DNA of 9,222 nt from CAYVSF01 sp046482855 (lineage in GTDB: Bacteria > Bacteroidota > Bacteroidia > Bacteroidales > UBA12077). The position numbers and the translations under genes are program-made. Under the pieces are notes generated by a model that searched no databases, had not been told where the DNA came from, and worked only from the letters and a program-made list of their open reading frames with translations. The DNA lies in contig JAWOEH010000097.1 in the NCBI GenBank assembly GCA_046482855.1, positions 1 through 9,222 on the forward strand, written 5' to 3'. Below, in pieces: positions 1 to 6,592 of the stretch; within the stretch, counting starts at the first letter, position 1, and each line of letters opens with the position of its first letter.

Positions 1-219
1 AATACCCCGCTTGAAGTGTGTGAACAGCGGGATGTAAAAGGGTTGTATGCCAAGGCTCGGGCAGGAGTTATAAAAAACTTCACGGGAGTGGATGCACCCT
101 ATGAAGCGCCTGAACATCCCGATGTGGAGATAAAATCTGATAAAATGACTGTTGAACAAGCTACAGAGGCATTGCTCGAAAAAATAGTACCGAAAATATC
201 ATTAAAGCCTACAAAATAA
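1..219 (+). CDS. cysC: Adenylyl-sulfate kinase (APS kinase), 3' part
   Basis: Only the last 72 residues are present; the reading frame is open at the left edge, so the start and the P-loop lie outside the window. The visible part carries the family's C-terminal signature: a PLEVCEQRDVKGLY block near the window start, then KARAG and NFTG, then a PYEAPE motif, matching the end of E. coli CysC closely. The enzyme transfers phosphate from ATP to the 3' hydroxyl of APS to make PAPS in the cytoplasm. It is the first gene seen in a cysC-cysD-cysN run, 13 bases ahead of the preferred cysD start, so it takes APS made by the next two gene products. It is a separate protein here, not fused to CysN as in NodQ-type enzymes. 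An internal GTG at position 16 is in frame but lies within the conserved domain and is not a start. Confidence 0.95.
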   Translation, partial: NTPLEVCEQRDVKGLYAKARAGVIKNFTGVDAPYEAPEHPDVEIKSDKMTVEQATEALLEKIVPKISLKPTK

Positions 220-232
220 GAAAATAGTGCAA

Positions 233-1138
233 ATGAAACAGTATTACATCAATCACTTACGAGAGCTGGAAGCAGAAGGCATGTATATTATCAGGGAGGT
301 AGCTGCGCAGTTTGAGCGCCCCGTACTACTCTTCTCGGGAGGGAAGGACTCCATTGTGATGTTTCACCTGGCACGCAAGGCCTTTTGGCCCGCACGTGTA
401 CCTTTCCCCTTGATGCATATCGACACCGGGCACAATTTTCAGGAAACCCTCGATTTTCGCGACGAATTGGCAAGGAAAACCGAAACTCAACTTATTGTAC
501 GATATGTGCAGGACTCCATCGATCAGGGAAAAGCGACAGAGGAGACAGGCTTTAATGCCAGCCGTAATAAATTGCAAACGGTAACCTTGCTCGACGCTAT
601 CGAAGAGCTGAAAATCGACTGTGCCATGGGCGGTGGTCGACGTGACGAAGAGAAAGCACGTGCAAAGGAGCGGTTTTTCTCGCATCGTGACGAATTTGGG
701 CAATGGGATCCCAAAAATCAGCGTCCCGAATTGTGGAATATCTTCAACGGACGTAAAAATATGGGCGAACACTTTCGCGTATTCCCGCTGAGTAACTGGA
801 CCGAGATGGATGTATGGCAATATATCCTGATGGAAAACATTGATATCCCGAACCTATACTTCTCGCATGAACGCGATGTTATTGAACGTGATGGTACCAT
901 TTTAGCCAATTCCGATTTCTTATCGCTTAGAGACAACGAAAAACCCGAGAAACGAGTGGTTCGGTTTCGTACTATTGGCGATATGACCTGTACCGGTGCG
1001 GTAGCATCAAAAGCCTCCACGCTTGAAGATATTATTGAGGAAGTAGCTGCCAGCCGTGAAACCGAACGTGGTGAACGATACGACGATAAACCTTCGGAGA
1101 GTGCGATGGAAGACCGAAAACGAGACGGCTATTTTTAA
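233..1138 (+). CDS. cysD: Sulfate adenylyltransferase subunit 2 (ATP sulfurylase small subunit)
   Basis: This is the catalytic subunit of the CysDN ATP sulfurylase, forming APS and pyrophosphate from sulfate and ATP. The protein has 301 residues from the ATG at 233, against 302 in E. coli. A GTG two codons upstream (227) is possible, but the ATG gives the usual family N-terminus (MKQYYINHLRELEAE). The PP-loop of the PAPS-reductase/N-type pyrophosphatase fold is SGGKDS at residues 35-40. Other family blocks are GGGRRDEEKARAKER (133-147), WDPKNQRPELWN (158-169), FPLSNWTE (184-191) and the C-terminal AMEDRKRDGYF. Residues 249-254 read GDMTCT where E. coli has GCWPLT, and the 110-125 region also differs from E. 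coli, placing it in the second CysD subtype that I recall from flavobacteria. There is no clear Shine-Dalgarno site, as is usual in Bacteroidota. It lies between cysC and cysN on the same strand. Confidence 0.96.
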   Translation: MKQYYINHLRELEAEGMYIIREVAAQFERPVLLFSGGKDSIVMFHLARKAFWPARVPFPLMHIDTGHNFQETLDFRDELARKTETQLIVRYVQDSIDQGKATEETGFNASRNKLQTVTLLDAIEELKIDCAMGGGRRDEEKARAKERFFSHRDEFGQWDPKNQRPELWNIFNGRKNMGEHFRVFPLSNWTEMDVWQYILMENIDIPNLYFSHERDVIERDGTILANSDFLSLRDNEKPEKRVVRFRTIGDMTCTGAVASKASTLEDIIEEVAASRETERGERYDDKPSESAMEDRKRDGYF

Positions 1139-1166
1139 TAGAATATCAAATTCAAAATCGATAGAA

Positions 1167-2441
1167 ATGTCACAAGATACTACCCGAGGATATTTGGATA
1201 TGGAGCTTCTTCGCTTTACTACTGCAGGGAGCGTAGATGATGGAAAAAGTACACTCATTGGCCGGTTGCTGTATGACAGCAAAGCGATCTTCCAGGATCA
1301 ATTGGAATCGCTTGAACGTGCCAGTGTGTTGAAAGGAGAAGAAGAGGTAAACCTGGCGTTATTAACGGATGGATTAAAAGCTGAGCGGGAGCAAGGCATT
1401 ACCATTGATGTGGCATACCGTTATTTTGCCACACCCAAGCGGAAATTTATTATTGCCGATACACCCGGTCACGTGCAATACACGCGTAACATGGTAACCG
1501 GCGCCTCTACGGCTAATGCCGCCATTATTCTTATCGATGCCCGTAATGGGGTTATCGAACAAACCATACGTCATGCTTATATTGCATCGTTGCTGCAAAT
1601 TCCGCATGTAGTTGTATGTATTAATAAGATGGATTTGGTGGAGCACTCGGAGGAGCGCTACGAGGAGATTCGTTCTCAATTTGAGAAAATCTCGGCCAAG
1701 CTGGACATGAAAGATGTGCGCTTTATCCCAATTAGTGCCAAGTATGGTGATAATGTTGTGACGCGGTCAAAAAATATGACTTGGTATGAAGGGCCCACGT
1801 TAATCTACTATCTTGAACACGTGCATATTACGAATGATAAAAACTTTAATGAACCCCGTTTCCCTGTACAATATGTTATTCGTCCCCAGCGTGACGAGTT
1901 TCATGATTACCGCGGGTATGCCGGACGTGTTGAGGGCGGTGTATTCCATGTAGGCGATAAGATCAAGGTATTGCCCTCCGGACTAAAATCCACCGTGAAA
2001 AGCATCGATACCTTCAATGGTGCGGTAGAAGAGGCCTTCCCACCGCAATCGGTAACGCTTTCGCTTGCTGATGATATCGACATTTCCAGAGGCGATATGC
2101 TTGTTTTGGAAGAGAACGGACCGCGGGTGGAGCAGCAGTTTGACATGATGATGTGCTGGTTCCATGAAAAACCGATGACGTTAGGCGGTAAATACCTGGT
2201 GCGTCATACAACCAATGAAACGCGGTGCATCATAAAAGAGGTAAAGTACAAAGTGGAAGTGAATAGCCTCGACCACGAAACCGGTGATAGGAATATAGGG
2301 CTTAATGATATTGTGCGGGTAACCCTGAAAACAGCCAAACCCCTGTATATTGATTCTTACCGGAAAAACCGCAAAACAGGAAGTGTGATTTTAATTGACG
2401 AAGGCACAAATGAAACGGTTGCCGCCGGAATGATTATGTGA
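1167..2441 (+). CDS. cysN: Sulfate adenylyltransferase subunit 1 (GTPase subunit of ATP sulfurylase)
   Basis: This is the regulatory GTPase of ATP sulfurylase; GTP hydrolysis drives the unfavourable APS synthesis carried out with CysD. It belongs to the EF-Tu-like translation-factor superfamily. From the ATG at 1167 it has 424 residues, shorter than the 475 of E. coli. GTPase motifs are G1 GSVDDGKS (21-28), the GITID switch I block (77-81), G3 DTPGH (98-102), G4 NKMD (153-156) and G5 SAK (190-192). Beta-barrel domains II and III follow from about residue 230, and the protein ends abruptly at GMIM, with no fused APS kinase. The frame is open back to 1056 inside cysD, but conserved sequence begins only after 1167, and that start leaves a 28-base gap after cysD. 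ATG 1200 is a less likely alternative. A strong terminator follows 23 bases after the stop, so this is the last gene of the operon. Confidence 0.96.
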   Translation: MSQDTTRGYLDMELLRFTTAGSVDDGKSTLIGRLLYDSKAIFQDQLESLERASVLKGEEEVNLALLTDGLKAEREQGITIDVAYRYFATPKRKFIIADTPGHVQYTRNMVTGASTANAAIILIDARNGVIEQTIRHAYIASLLQIPHVVVCINKMDLVEHSEERYEEIRSQFEKISAKLDMKDVRFIPISAKYGDNVVTRSKNMTWYEGPTLIYYLEHVHITNDKNFNEPRFPVQYVIRPQRDEFHDYRGYAGRVEGGVFHVGDKIKVLPSGLKSTVKSIDTFNGAVEEAFPPQSVTLSLADDIDISRGDMLVLEENGPRVEQQFDMMMCWFHEKPMTLGGKYLVRHTTNETRCIIKEVKYKVEVNSLDHETGDRNIGLNDIVRVTLKTAKPLYIDSYRKNRKTGSVILIDEGTNETVAAGMIM

Positions 2442-2464
2442 AAAATAGATTTGTTATGATAAAG

Positions 2465-2500
2465 CGGGGTACTTCAAATGAGGTACCCCGTCGTTTTTTT
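2465..2500 (+). terminator. Intrinsic terminator of the cysCDN operon
   Basis: A perfect 8-bp GC-rich stem (CGGGGTAC at 2465-2472 with GTACCCCG at 2483-2490) encloses a 10-base loop and is followed, after TCG, by seven T residues (2494-2500). It lies 23 bases after the cysN stop, so it should end the cysCDN transcript. The convergent nudix gene ends at 2527. Read on the - strand, the same hairpin is followed only by TTT at 2463-2461, so it may also end that transcript, but less efficiently. Confidence 0.9.
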
Positions 2501-2526
2501 ATCGTCCTCAAAGATCTTTCCGAAAC

Positions 2527-2970
2527 CTATAGTAAAAAAGGCAAATGCTGCATCGCTTCCTGCATAATTGTGGCATGGTCGAATGCTAACGCGGGAAGAT
2601 CTTCGATGGAAGACCATTGAGCCAGATGGGCATCGTCGCCGGCTTTTACCTGCTTTTTTGTCGCATCGGCAATAATGGCATAGTACACCACCGAAATGGT
2701 TCGTCCCCGGGGGTCTCTGCCGGGGTTACCATAGGTTCGGAACTGCTGAAGTTGTTGGAGGGCAATTCCGGTTTCTTCCCGGAGTTCGCGTATAGCCGAT
2801 TGGTGTAAGGTTTCCTCCATCTCGATAAAGCCACCGGGAAGGGCCCACATTCCTTTAAAGGGTTCATTCAGGCGTTCAATTAATAGAATTTCCCATTGTT
2901 TTGTTGTGCGGTGGAACACCATAATGTCTATTGTGACAGCAGGTCGGGGGTAGCTATAAGTATACTTCAT
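2527..2970 (-). CDS. Nudix hydrolase (COG1051-like)
   Basis: This is a 147-residue single-domain Nudix protein that hydrolyses a nucleoside diphosphate linked to another group. The Nudix box is complete at residues 47-69: G47, five residues, E53, seven residues, then REL-REE-TGI, including the metal-binding glutamates 62, 65 and 66. It follows the usual strand and the ALPGG lead-in (43-47). A conserved-looking GNPGRDPRGRTISVVYYA block (81-98) follows, as in ADP-ribose pyrophosphatase-like COG1051 members, but the substrate cannot be fixed from sequence. The ATG at 2970 is preferred over an in-frame TTG at 2988, because its ATG overlaps the TGA of the upstream 28-codon ORF (ATGA), which points to translational coupling. 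It is the last gene of a three-gene - strand operon and converges on cysN. Confidence 0.9.
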   Translation of the reverse strand: MKYTYSYPRPAVTIDIMVFHRTTKQWEILLIERLNEPFKGMWALPGGFIEMEETLHQSAIRELREETGIALQQLQQFRTYGNPGRDPRGRTISVVYYAIIADATKKQVKAGDDAHLAQWSSIEDLPALAFDHATIMQEAMQHLPFLL

Positions 2971-3053
2971 TTCTTTCGCTGTTTGCAATTAATTGCCACA
3001 AAGATAATGATGATCACAGCAATGATAAATACGAGAATGTACATCCGTGTCAT
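2967..3053 (-). CDS. Small single-span membrane protein, 28 residues
   Basis: This ORF has 28 codons plus TGA and is too short for ordinary ORF calling. It begins MTRMYILVF, continues with about 17 almost unbroken hydrophobic residues (roughly 5-21), and ends in a basic tail, NCKQRKK. The composition predicts one transmembrane helix with the basic C-terminus in the cytoplasm. Its ATG overlaps the stop of the NlpC/P60 gene (ATGA at 3053-3050), and its own TGA overlaps the ATG of the nudix gene (ATGA at 2970-2967). This double coupling is the main evidence that it is translated; a chance ORF would seldom fit both junctions and also encode a clean membrane span. I recognise no family. It could serve mainly to carry ribosomes from one large gene to the next, or be a membrane tether or regulator; no function is shown. 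Confidence 0.6.
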   Translation of the reverse strand: MTRMYILVFIIAVIIIIFVAINCKQRKK

Positions 3054-3799
3054 GGCCGGTATTTTAAGCGTTTGATGATGCGTAATTTGTGCGTGTACTG
3101 TTTTGTGTAAGGGTGGAAAATACCCTGATGATCGAATTTGTTGATTTGTACCATACCTGAGGCATGAATAATTTCATTGGCATTTAAAAGAATACCCACG
3201 TGGGTAATCTGTCCTTCTGTATCATCGAAGAATGCAAGATCTCCCGGCATCGCATCTTTTACGAAATCGATGGTTGTGCCTTTAAGAGCTTGCTGAGAAG
3301 CATCTCGCGGCAAGGATATACCTGCGGCCTTCATAACTACTTGGGTAAGGCCTGAACAATCAATTCCAAAGGCACTTCTGCCGCCCCACAAATAGGGAGT
3401 ATGCAGGAATTTTTGTGCCAACCGGGCAATCTCCACTTTCTTATGCTCCGTAGGCATGGGAGGAAGCGGCTGAACGGCATAAGGGTGGACTTTTTTCAAT
3501 TGCTGATGGAGTTCACTTCCCATTGATAAGGGCAGTAAACCTACTGAGGTTTTTTGCCAATAAAGATTATCCGTTATAACAATAGGGTTTGTGTTGGTTT
3601 CTTTTGTTACTACACCCCAGGTTTTTGCATCTATCCACCCTTCGTACCCGTCAAAATCCAACTTTATGTAGGTCCATTTTTTTTGTGTCTCCAGGATTTG
3701 GAAGATCTCGCCAAACAAAACCTGACTGACCATTTCACTGGCTTCAGCGGGTGTGTTACGCATGGGGATTATTGGAATTAGCGGAATGCCGTATTGCAT
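3050..3799 (-). CDS. SH3-domain NlpC/P60 peptidase (C40 family), probable murein-peptide endopeptidase
   Basis: The protein has 249 residues with two N-terminal bacterial SH3-like regions (about 1-65 and 70-115) and a C-terminal NlpC/P60 cysteine peptidase domain (about 120-245). The catalytic set is visible: Cys148 in GIDCSG, His200 in ITHVGI and His212 in IIHASG, preceded by TPYLWGG (134-140). Proteins with this layout, such as YkfC and the cyanobacterial gamma-D-glutamyl-L-diamino acid endopeptidases, cut between D-glutamate and the diamino acid in cell-wall peptides. There is no signal peptide or lipobox; the N-terminus (MQYGIPLIPI) already belongs to the first SH3 domain. It should therefore act in the cytoplasm on imported murein peptides, with the SH3 region limiting access to peptides that have a free N-terminal L-Ala (inferred from the family). 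It is the first gene of the - strand operon; its TGA overlaps the start of the 28-residue ORF. Confidence 0.9.
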   Translation of the reverse strand: MQYGIPLIPIIPMRNTPAEASEMVSQVLFGEIFQILETQKKWTYIKLDFDGYEGWIDAKTWGVVTKETNTNPIVITDNLYWQKTSVGLLPLSMGSELHQQLKKVHPYAVQPLPPMPTEHKKVEIARLAQKFLHTPYLWGGRSAFGIDCSGLTQVVMKAAGISLPRDASQQALKGTTIDFVKDAMPGDLAFFDDTEGQITHVGILLNANEIIHASGMVQINKFDHQGIFHPYTKQYTHKLRIIKRLKYRP

Positions 3800-3832
3800 G
3801 TGTTGTGTTTGTTTGGATGTTTGTTAATTAAC

Positions 3833-3952
3833 TTTTTGTAAATGAGTGCGTATTAACTATCTATGGAGCCGGTCTGTTTATGGCCATTATTATATTGGTT
3901 ATTTTGTTGTTGAAAAAATGCGATAGTGAACAAAAAAGTTATTTTTGTAAAT
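3833..3952. repeat. Short direct repeat in the divergent intergenic region
   Basis: The 11-base string TTTTTGTAAAT occurs at 3833-3843 and again at 3942-3952. The match extends to 13 of 14 positions (next bases GAG and AAG). One copy lies just upstream of the 24-residue ORF; the other overlaps the likely -7 box of pgpH. They might be paired regulator or promoter sites, but in AT-rich DNA a repeat of this size could arise by chance. Confidence 0.3.
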
Positions 3953-3954
3953 AA
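3880..3954 (+). CDS. Putative small membrane ORF, 24 residues
   Basis: An ATG at 3880 opens 24 codons ending in TAA at 3952. The product would begin with a nearly pure hydrophobic stretch, MAIIILVILLL, followed by a polar KKCDSEQKSYFCK tail containing two cysteines. In-frame codons reach back to 3832 without a stop, but no conventional start other than the ATG is well placed. It has no clear ribosome site or coupling to a neighbour, and its end overlaps the proposed pgpH promoter, which argues against it. Its general plan (short span, then lysines and a cysteine) loosely resembles the 28-residue ORF on the other side of the NlpC/P60 gene, but AT-rich DNA easily produces hydrophobic short ORFs. 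I recognise no family. Confidence 0.2.
   Translation: MAIIILVILLLKKCDSEQKSYFCK
3940..3947 (+). promoter_or_regulatory. Possible Bacteroidota -7 promoter box for pgpH
   Basis: TATTTTTG matches the Bacteroidota -7 consensus TAnnTTTG exactly and lies 39 bases before the pgpH ATG, which would give a leader of about 30 bases. TTG triplets at 3904-3912 are too far upstream (more than 25 bases) for a normal -33 element, so the match is incomplete and the region is AT-rich. Confidence 0.35.
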
Positions 3955-3986
3955 GTTGCTTTGGGTTGTAAATTAAGAAAATATCT

Positions 3987-6068
3987 ATGATAAATAAAAT
4001 CAAAGAAAAATTAAAATATTATTTCCGGGGATTGCTATTTGTGGTAACCATTGCATTGATTGCACTAATAATGCCAAGTGATGCAAAGTTTCGGTATGAT
4101 ATTCAGAAAGGAAAACCCTGGCTGCATGAAACGCTTATTGCTCCATTTGATTTTCCCGTATATAAAAGTGAGGAAGTTATTGAACAAGAACAGGATAGTG
4201 TTAAAGCTGCCCATTCTCCCTACTTTGTATTCGATTCCACGGCGGTAAAGGCGAGTATGCAGGGGTTACGAGAGCGAATTTCGCAATTGTCGCCCGGAAC
4301 AAAGCCAGAAGTTGTTAAGGAGGAGCTTAGCAAGACTATCCTGCCAAAACTTCAGACTATCTATAAGAAAGGAGTTATTGAGAAAAACGAAGAGTTTATT
4401 CGCAACTACGAAAAAGTGGATGCAATTGCCATTGTTAACCAAAAAGTGGCGCAAAAGCGAACTATGAAGCAGGTTTATACGCCTAAATCTGCTTATGAGT
4501 TGTTATTAGAGAAGACCGATAACATACTTGATTCACTTCAGGTGGCACAATTAACCGATGGAATTATTGACAGTCTTTCGTTGTATCACTTTGTTCAGCC
4601 CAATCTCTATTTTGATGCCAAAACCACTGAGCAGATGATGAACCTTAAGTTGGATGAACTTTCCCTTACCAAAGGCATGATTCAACAAGGTGAGTTAATT
4701 GTTTCCAAGGGGCAAGTGGTGGATCATGCTACTTATGAAGTATTGGCTTCTTTGAAGAAGGAGTATGAAACAAAGGTGGGCTATTCGTACAAGGCCAATA
4801 TGGTTTTCTATGGGAATATCATTTTTGTGTTTGCTGCCATATCGGTTTTGTTTTTGTTTCTCTATCATTTCCGAAGAGATATTTTGAGCAATAGCCTGAA
4901 AATTACCTTTATCCTTATTCTTGTGCTATTGATGGTTGGGGCTTCAAGTGTCATGATGTTTTTTGACTTGAGCAATATGCTCTACCTGATTCCTTTTGCG
5001 CTTGTGCCCATTATAATACGTACCTTTTATGATGCACGCCTGGCACTCTTTATTCATATTATCATTGTGTTGTTAGTGGGCTTCTTTGCTCCCAATGGAT
5101 TTGAGTTCGTCTTTTTGAACTTTACAGCCGGAATCGTTGCTATTTTTAGTCAAACAAGTTTAAACCGCAGAGGCAAGTTGTTCCTCTCGGCTGCGTTGGT
5201 TGTTTTTACCTATGCTTTTGTTTATTTTGGGTTGGCTATTACACGTGAAACCGACATACGAGAGCTTAACTATATGTTCTTTTTATACTTCTTGTTGAAT
5301 GGTTTCTTGTTGCTACTTTCCCACCCACTAATTTATTTGTTCGAAAAGGTTTTTGGTTTTTTAAGTGATATAACCCTGCTTGAGTTGAGTGATACCAATC
5401 AGCCCTTATTGCGAGAGCTGGCTGAGAAGGCTCCGGGTACCTTTCAACATTCATTACAGGTTGCAAACCTGGCCGAGGAGTCCATCCGGCAAATAGGCGG
5501 AAATCCTTTGTTGGTTCGCACGGGTGCTTTGTATCACGATATTGGAAAGATGAACAATCCGGCTTATTTTATTGAAAATCAGCGTGCGGGTTTTAATCCT
5601 CATAAAGGACTTGATTTTGATAAAAGTGCCGAGATTATTATCCGTCATGTGACCGAAGGCATTGAGATAGCTAAGAAGGCAAAGCTGCCGGAACCCTTAA
5701 TTGATTTCATTCGGACACATCATGGCACCAGTACCGTGCAGTTTTTTTATAAAAACTATATTGCCCAATTTCCGGAGCGAGAGTCGGAAATATACAAATT
5801 TACCTATCCCGGGCCACGACCTTCCACTAAGGAGATGGCCGTTGTGATGATGGCTGATTCGGTAGAGGCTGCTTCCAGAAGTCTTACTGATTTTAGTGAA
5901 GAGAAGATTCGTAATTTGGTAGAGAGCATCATCTCGAAACAACAAAGTGAAAACCAGTTTGACTATGTGGATTTAACCTTCCGGGATGTAACAGTGGTGA
6001 AAAATCTTTTAATCGATAAACTAATAAACATCTATCATGCACGTATTAAATACCCTGGTCAGGAGTAA
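3987..6068 (+). CDS. pgpH: 7TM-HD membrane phosphodiesterase, cyclic di-AMP hydrolase
   Basis: PgpH-type proteins hydrolyse the second messenger cyclic di-AMP to pApA at the inner membrane. The 693 residues show the full family layout. There is an N-terminal membrane anchor (about 14-30), then a large extracytoplasmic 7TMR-HDED domain (about 31-270). Seven membrane helices follow (roughly 271-293, 304-326, 331-348, 350-368, 372-388, 398-418, 427-452). A cytoplasmic HD domain occupies 480-690. Its metal ligands are visible: His488 in QHSL, His517-Asp518 in YHDIGK, His554 in IIRH, His578-His579 in THHGTS, and Asp624 in MMADS. It therefore looks catalytically intact. The ATG at 3987 gives the anchor helix directly after a basic N-terminus (MINKIKEKLK), as expected. 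It has a possible promoter upstream, and its last 32 bases overlap the following lipoprotein gene, suggesting a shared transcript. Confidence 0.93.
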   Translation: MINKIKEKLKYYFRGLLFVVTIALIALIMPSDAKFRYDIQKGKPWLHETLIAPFDFPVYKSEEVIEQEQDSVKAAHSPYFVFDSTAVKASMQGLRERISQLSPGTKPEVVKEELSKTILPKLQTIYKKGVIEKNEEFIRNYEKVDAIAIVNQKVAQKRTMKQVYTPKSAYELLLEKTDNILDSLQVAQLTDGIIDSLSLYHFVQPNLYFDAKTTEQMMNLKLDELSLTKGMIQQGELIVSKGQVVDHATYEVLASLKKEYETKVGYSYKANMVFYGNIIFVFAAISVLFLFLYHFRRDILSNSLKITFILILVLLMVGASSVMMFFDLSNMLYLIPFALVPIIIRTFYDARLALFIHIIIVLLVGFFAPNGFEFVFLNFTAGIVAIFSQTSLNRRGKLFLSAALVVFTYAFVYFGLAITRETDIRELNYMFFLYFLLNGFLLLLSHPLIYLFEKVFGFLSDITLLELSDTNQPLLRELAEKAPGTFQHSLQVANLAEESIRQIGGNPLLVRTGALYHDIGKMNNPAYFIENQRAGFNPHKGLDFDKSAEIIIRHVTEGIEIAKKAKLPEPLIDFIRTHHGTSTVQFFYKNYIAQFPERESEIYKFTYPGPRPSTKEMAVVMMADSVEAASRSLTDFSEEKIRNLVESIISKQQSENQFDYVDLTFRDVTVVKNLLIDKLINIYHARIKYPGQE

Positions 6069-6579
6069 TGGCCCGGTAAATTTGTTGGTATATTTGGTGC
6101 TGCTATTTTCTTTGAGTGTGGGGGGATGCACGTTGCCTCGTGACATGACAGATGCTAAGCCTGAAAAGGTATCAGCATGGGACGATAGTTTATCTTTCCA
6201 GTACAACGATTCCATTCAAGCGGGTTCATACTTAGAAGTGACCATCCAAAATCGGACGAAACAACCCCTTATTTTCTTACACCCATATGAACTCGAGGTT
6301 TTTAGCTGTGCCAACGACACCTCAAAAGTAAGAACCCTTTACTGTCCCTGCAATGCTTCCTGTGTGGCTCCAAGCGATGAGTTGAAAATTCCCGGTCACA
6401 AAAGCTATACATTGAAATGGCTTGCTGCAGAGCGTTGGTGTGAAACAGACGAAGAGAATAAACTCCTGCGGATAGAGAGGAAAGAATTGCCCCAAGCAGG
6501 GAGCTACTTTTTGTTGGTGCACATCAAAAAGGGAGATAGCGTACACGCTAAACAATTAGTATTTACTATTTATCATTAA
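6037..6579 (+). CDS. Putative cysteine-rich lipoprotein of unknown function
   Basis: This is a 180-residue predicted lipoprotein. The N-terminus has a short basic region (Arg9), a hydrophobic core (about 16-28) and a lipobox ending VGG-C, so Cys31 should be lipidated. The mature part looks like an all-beta, Ig-like sandwich, with an alternating strand at SYLEVTIQN (64-72) and a closing strand SYFLLVHIKKG (156-166). It also holds a cysteine group at 91, 103, 105, 109 and 135, which could form disulfides in the periplasm or bind metal. I recognise no family. The ATG at 6037 overlaps the pgpH 3' end by 32 bases; it is favoured because an in-frame TTG at 6082 would remove the basic residue before the signal core. 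The ATG overlapping the pgpH stop (6068) is in another frame and ends after three codons. The next gene starts 13 bases after its stop. Confidence 0.75.
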   Translation: MHVLNTLVRSNGPVNLLVYLVLLFSLSVGGCTLPRDMTDAKPEKVSAWDDSLSFQYNDSIQAGSYLEVTIQNRTKQPLIFLHPYELEVFSCANDTSKVRTLYCPCNASCVAPSDELKIPGHKSYTLKWLAAERWCETDEENKLLRIERKELPQAGSYFLLVHIKKGDSVHAKQLVFTIYH

Positions 6580-6592
6580 ATAAAAGTTAGGA

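Noticed and set aside
326..820. 164-codon ORF on the - strand opposite cysD
   Set aside because: It lies wholly within cysD, whose protein matches its family end to end; the antisense translation shows no recognisable domain.
1056..1166. N-terminal extension of cysN beginning inside cysD
   Set aside because: These 37 codons are an out-of-frame reading of the cysD 3' end and have no family similarity; ATG 1167 fits the family start and the gene spacing.
2438..2620. 60-codon + strand ORF after cysN
   Set aside because: It runs through the terminator hairpin and into the 3' end of the nudix gene on the other strand; nothing supports translation.
3823..3832. 10-base palindrome GTTAATTAAC
   Set aside because: It is AT-rich and short, with no second copy or clear placement relative to a promoter; it is not enough to call an operator.
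6068..6079. ATG overlapping the pgpH stop (TAATG)
   Set aside because: It looks like a coupling start, but this frame ends after three codons; the lipoprotein is in a different frame.
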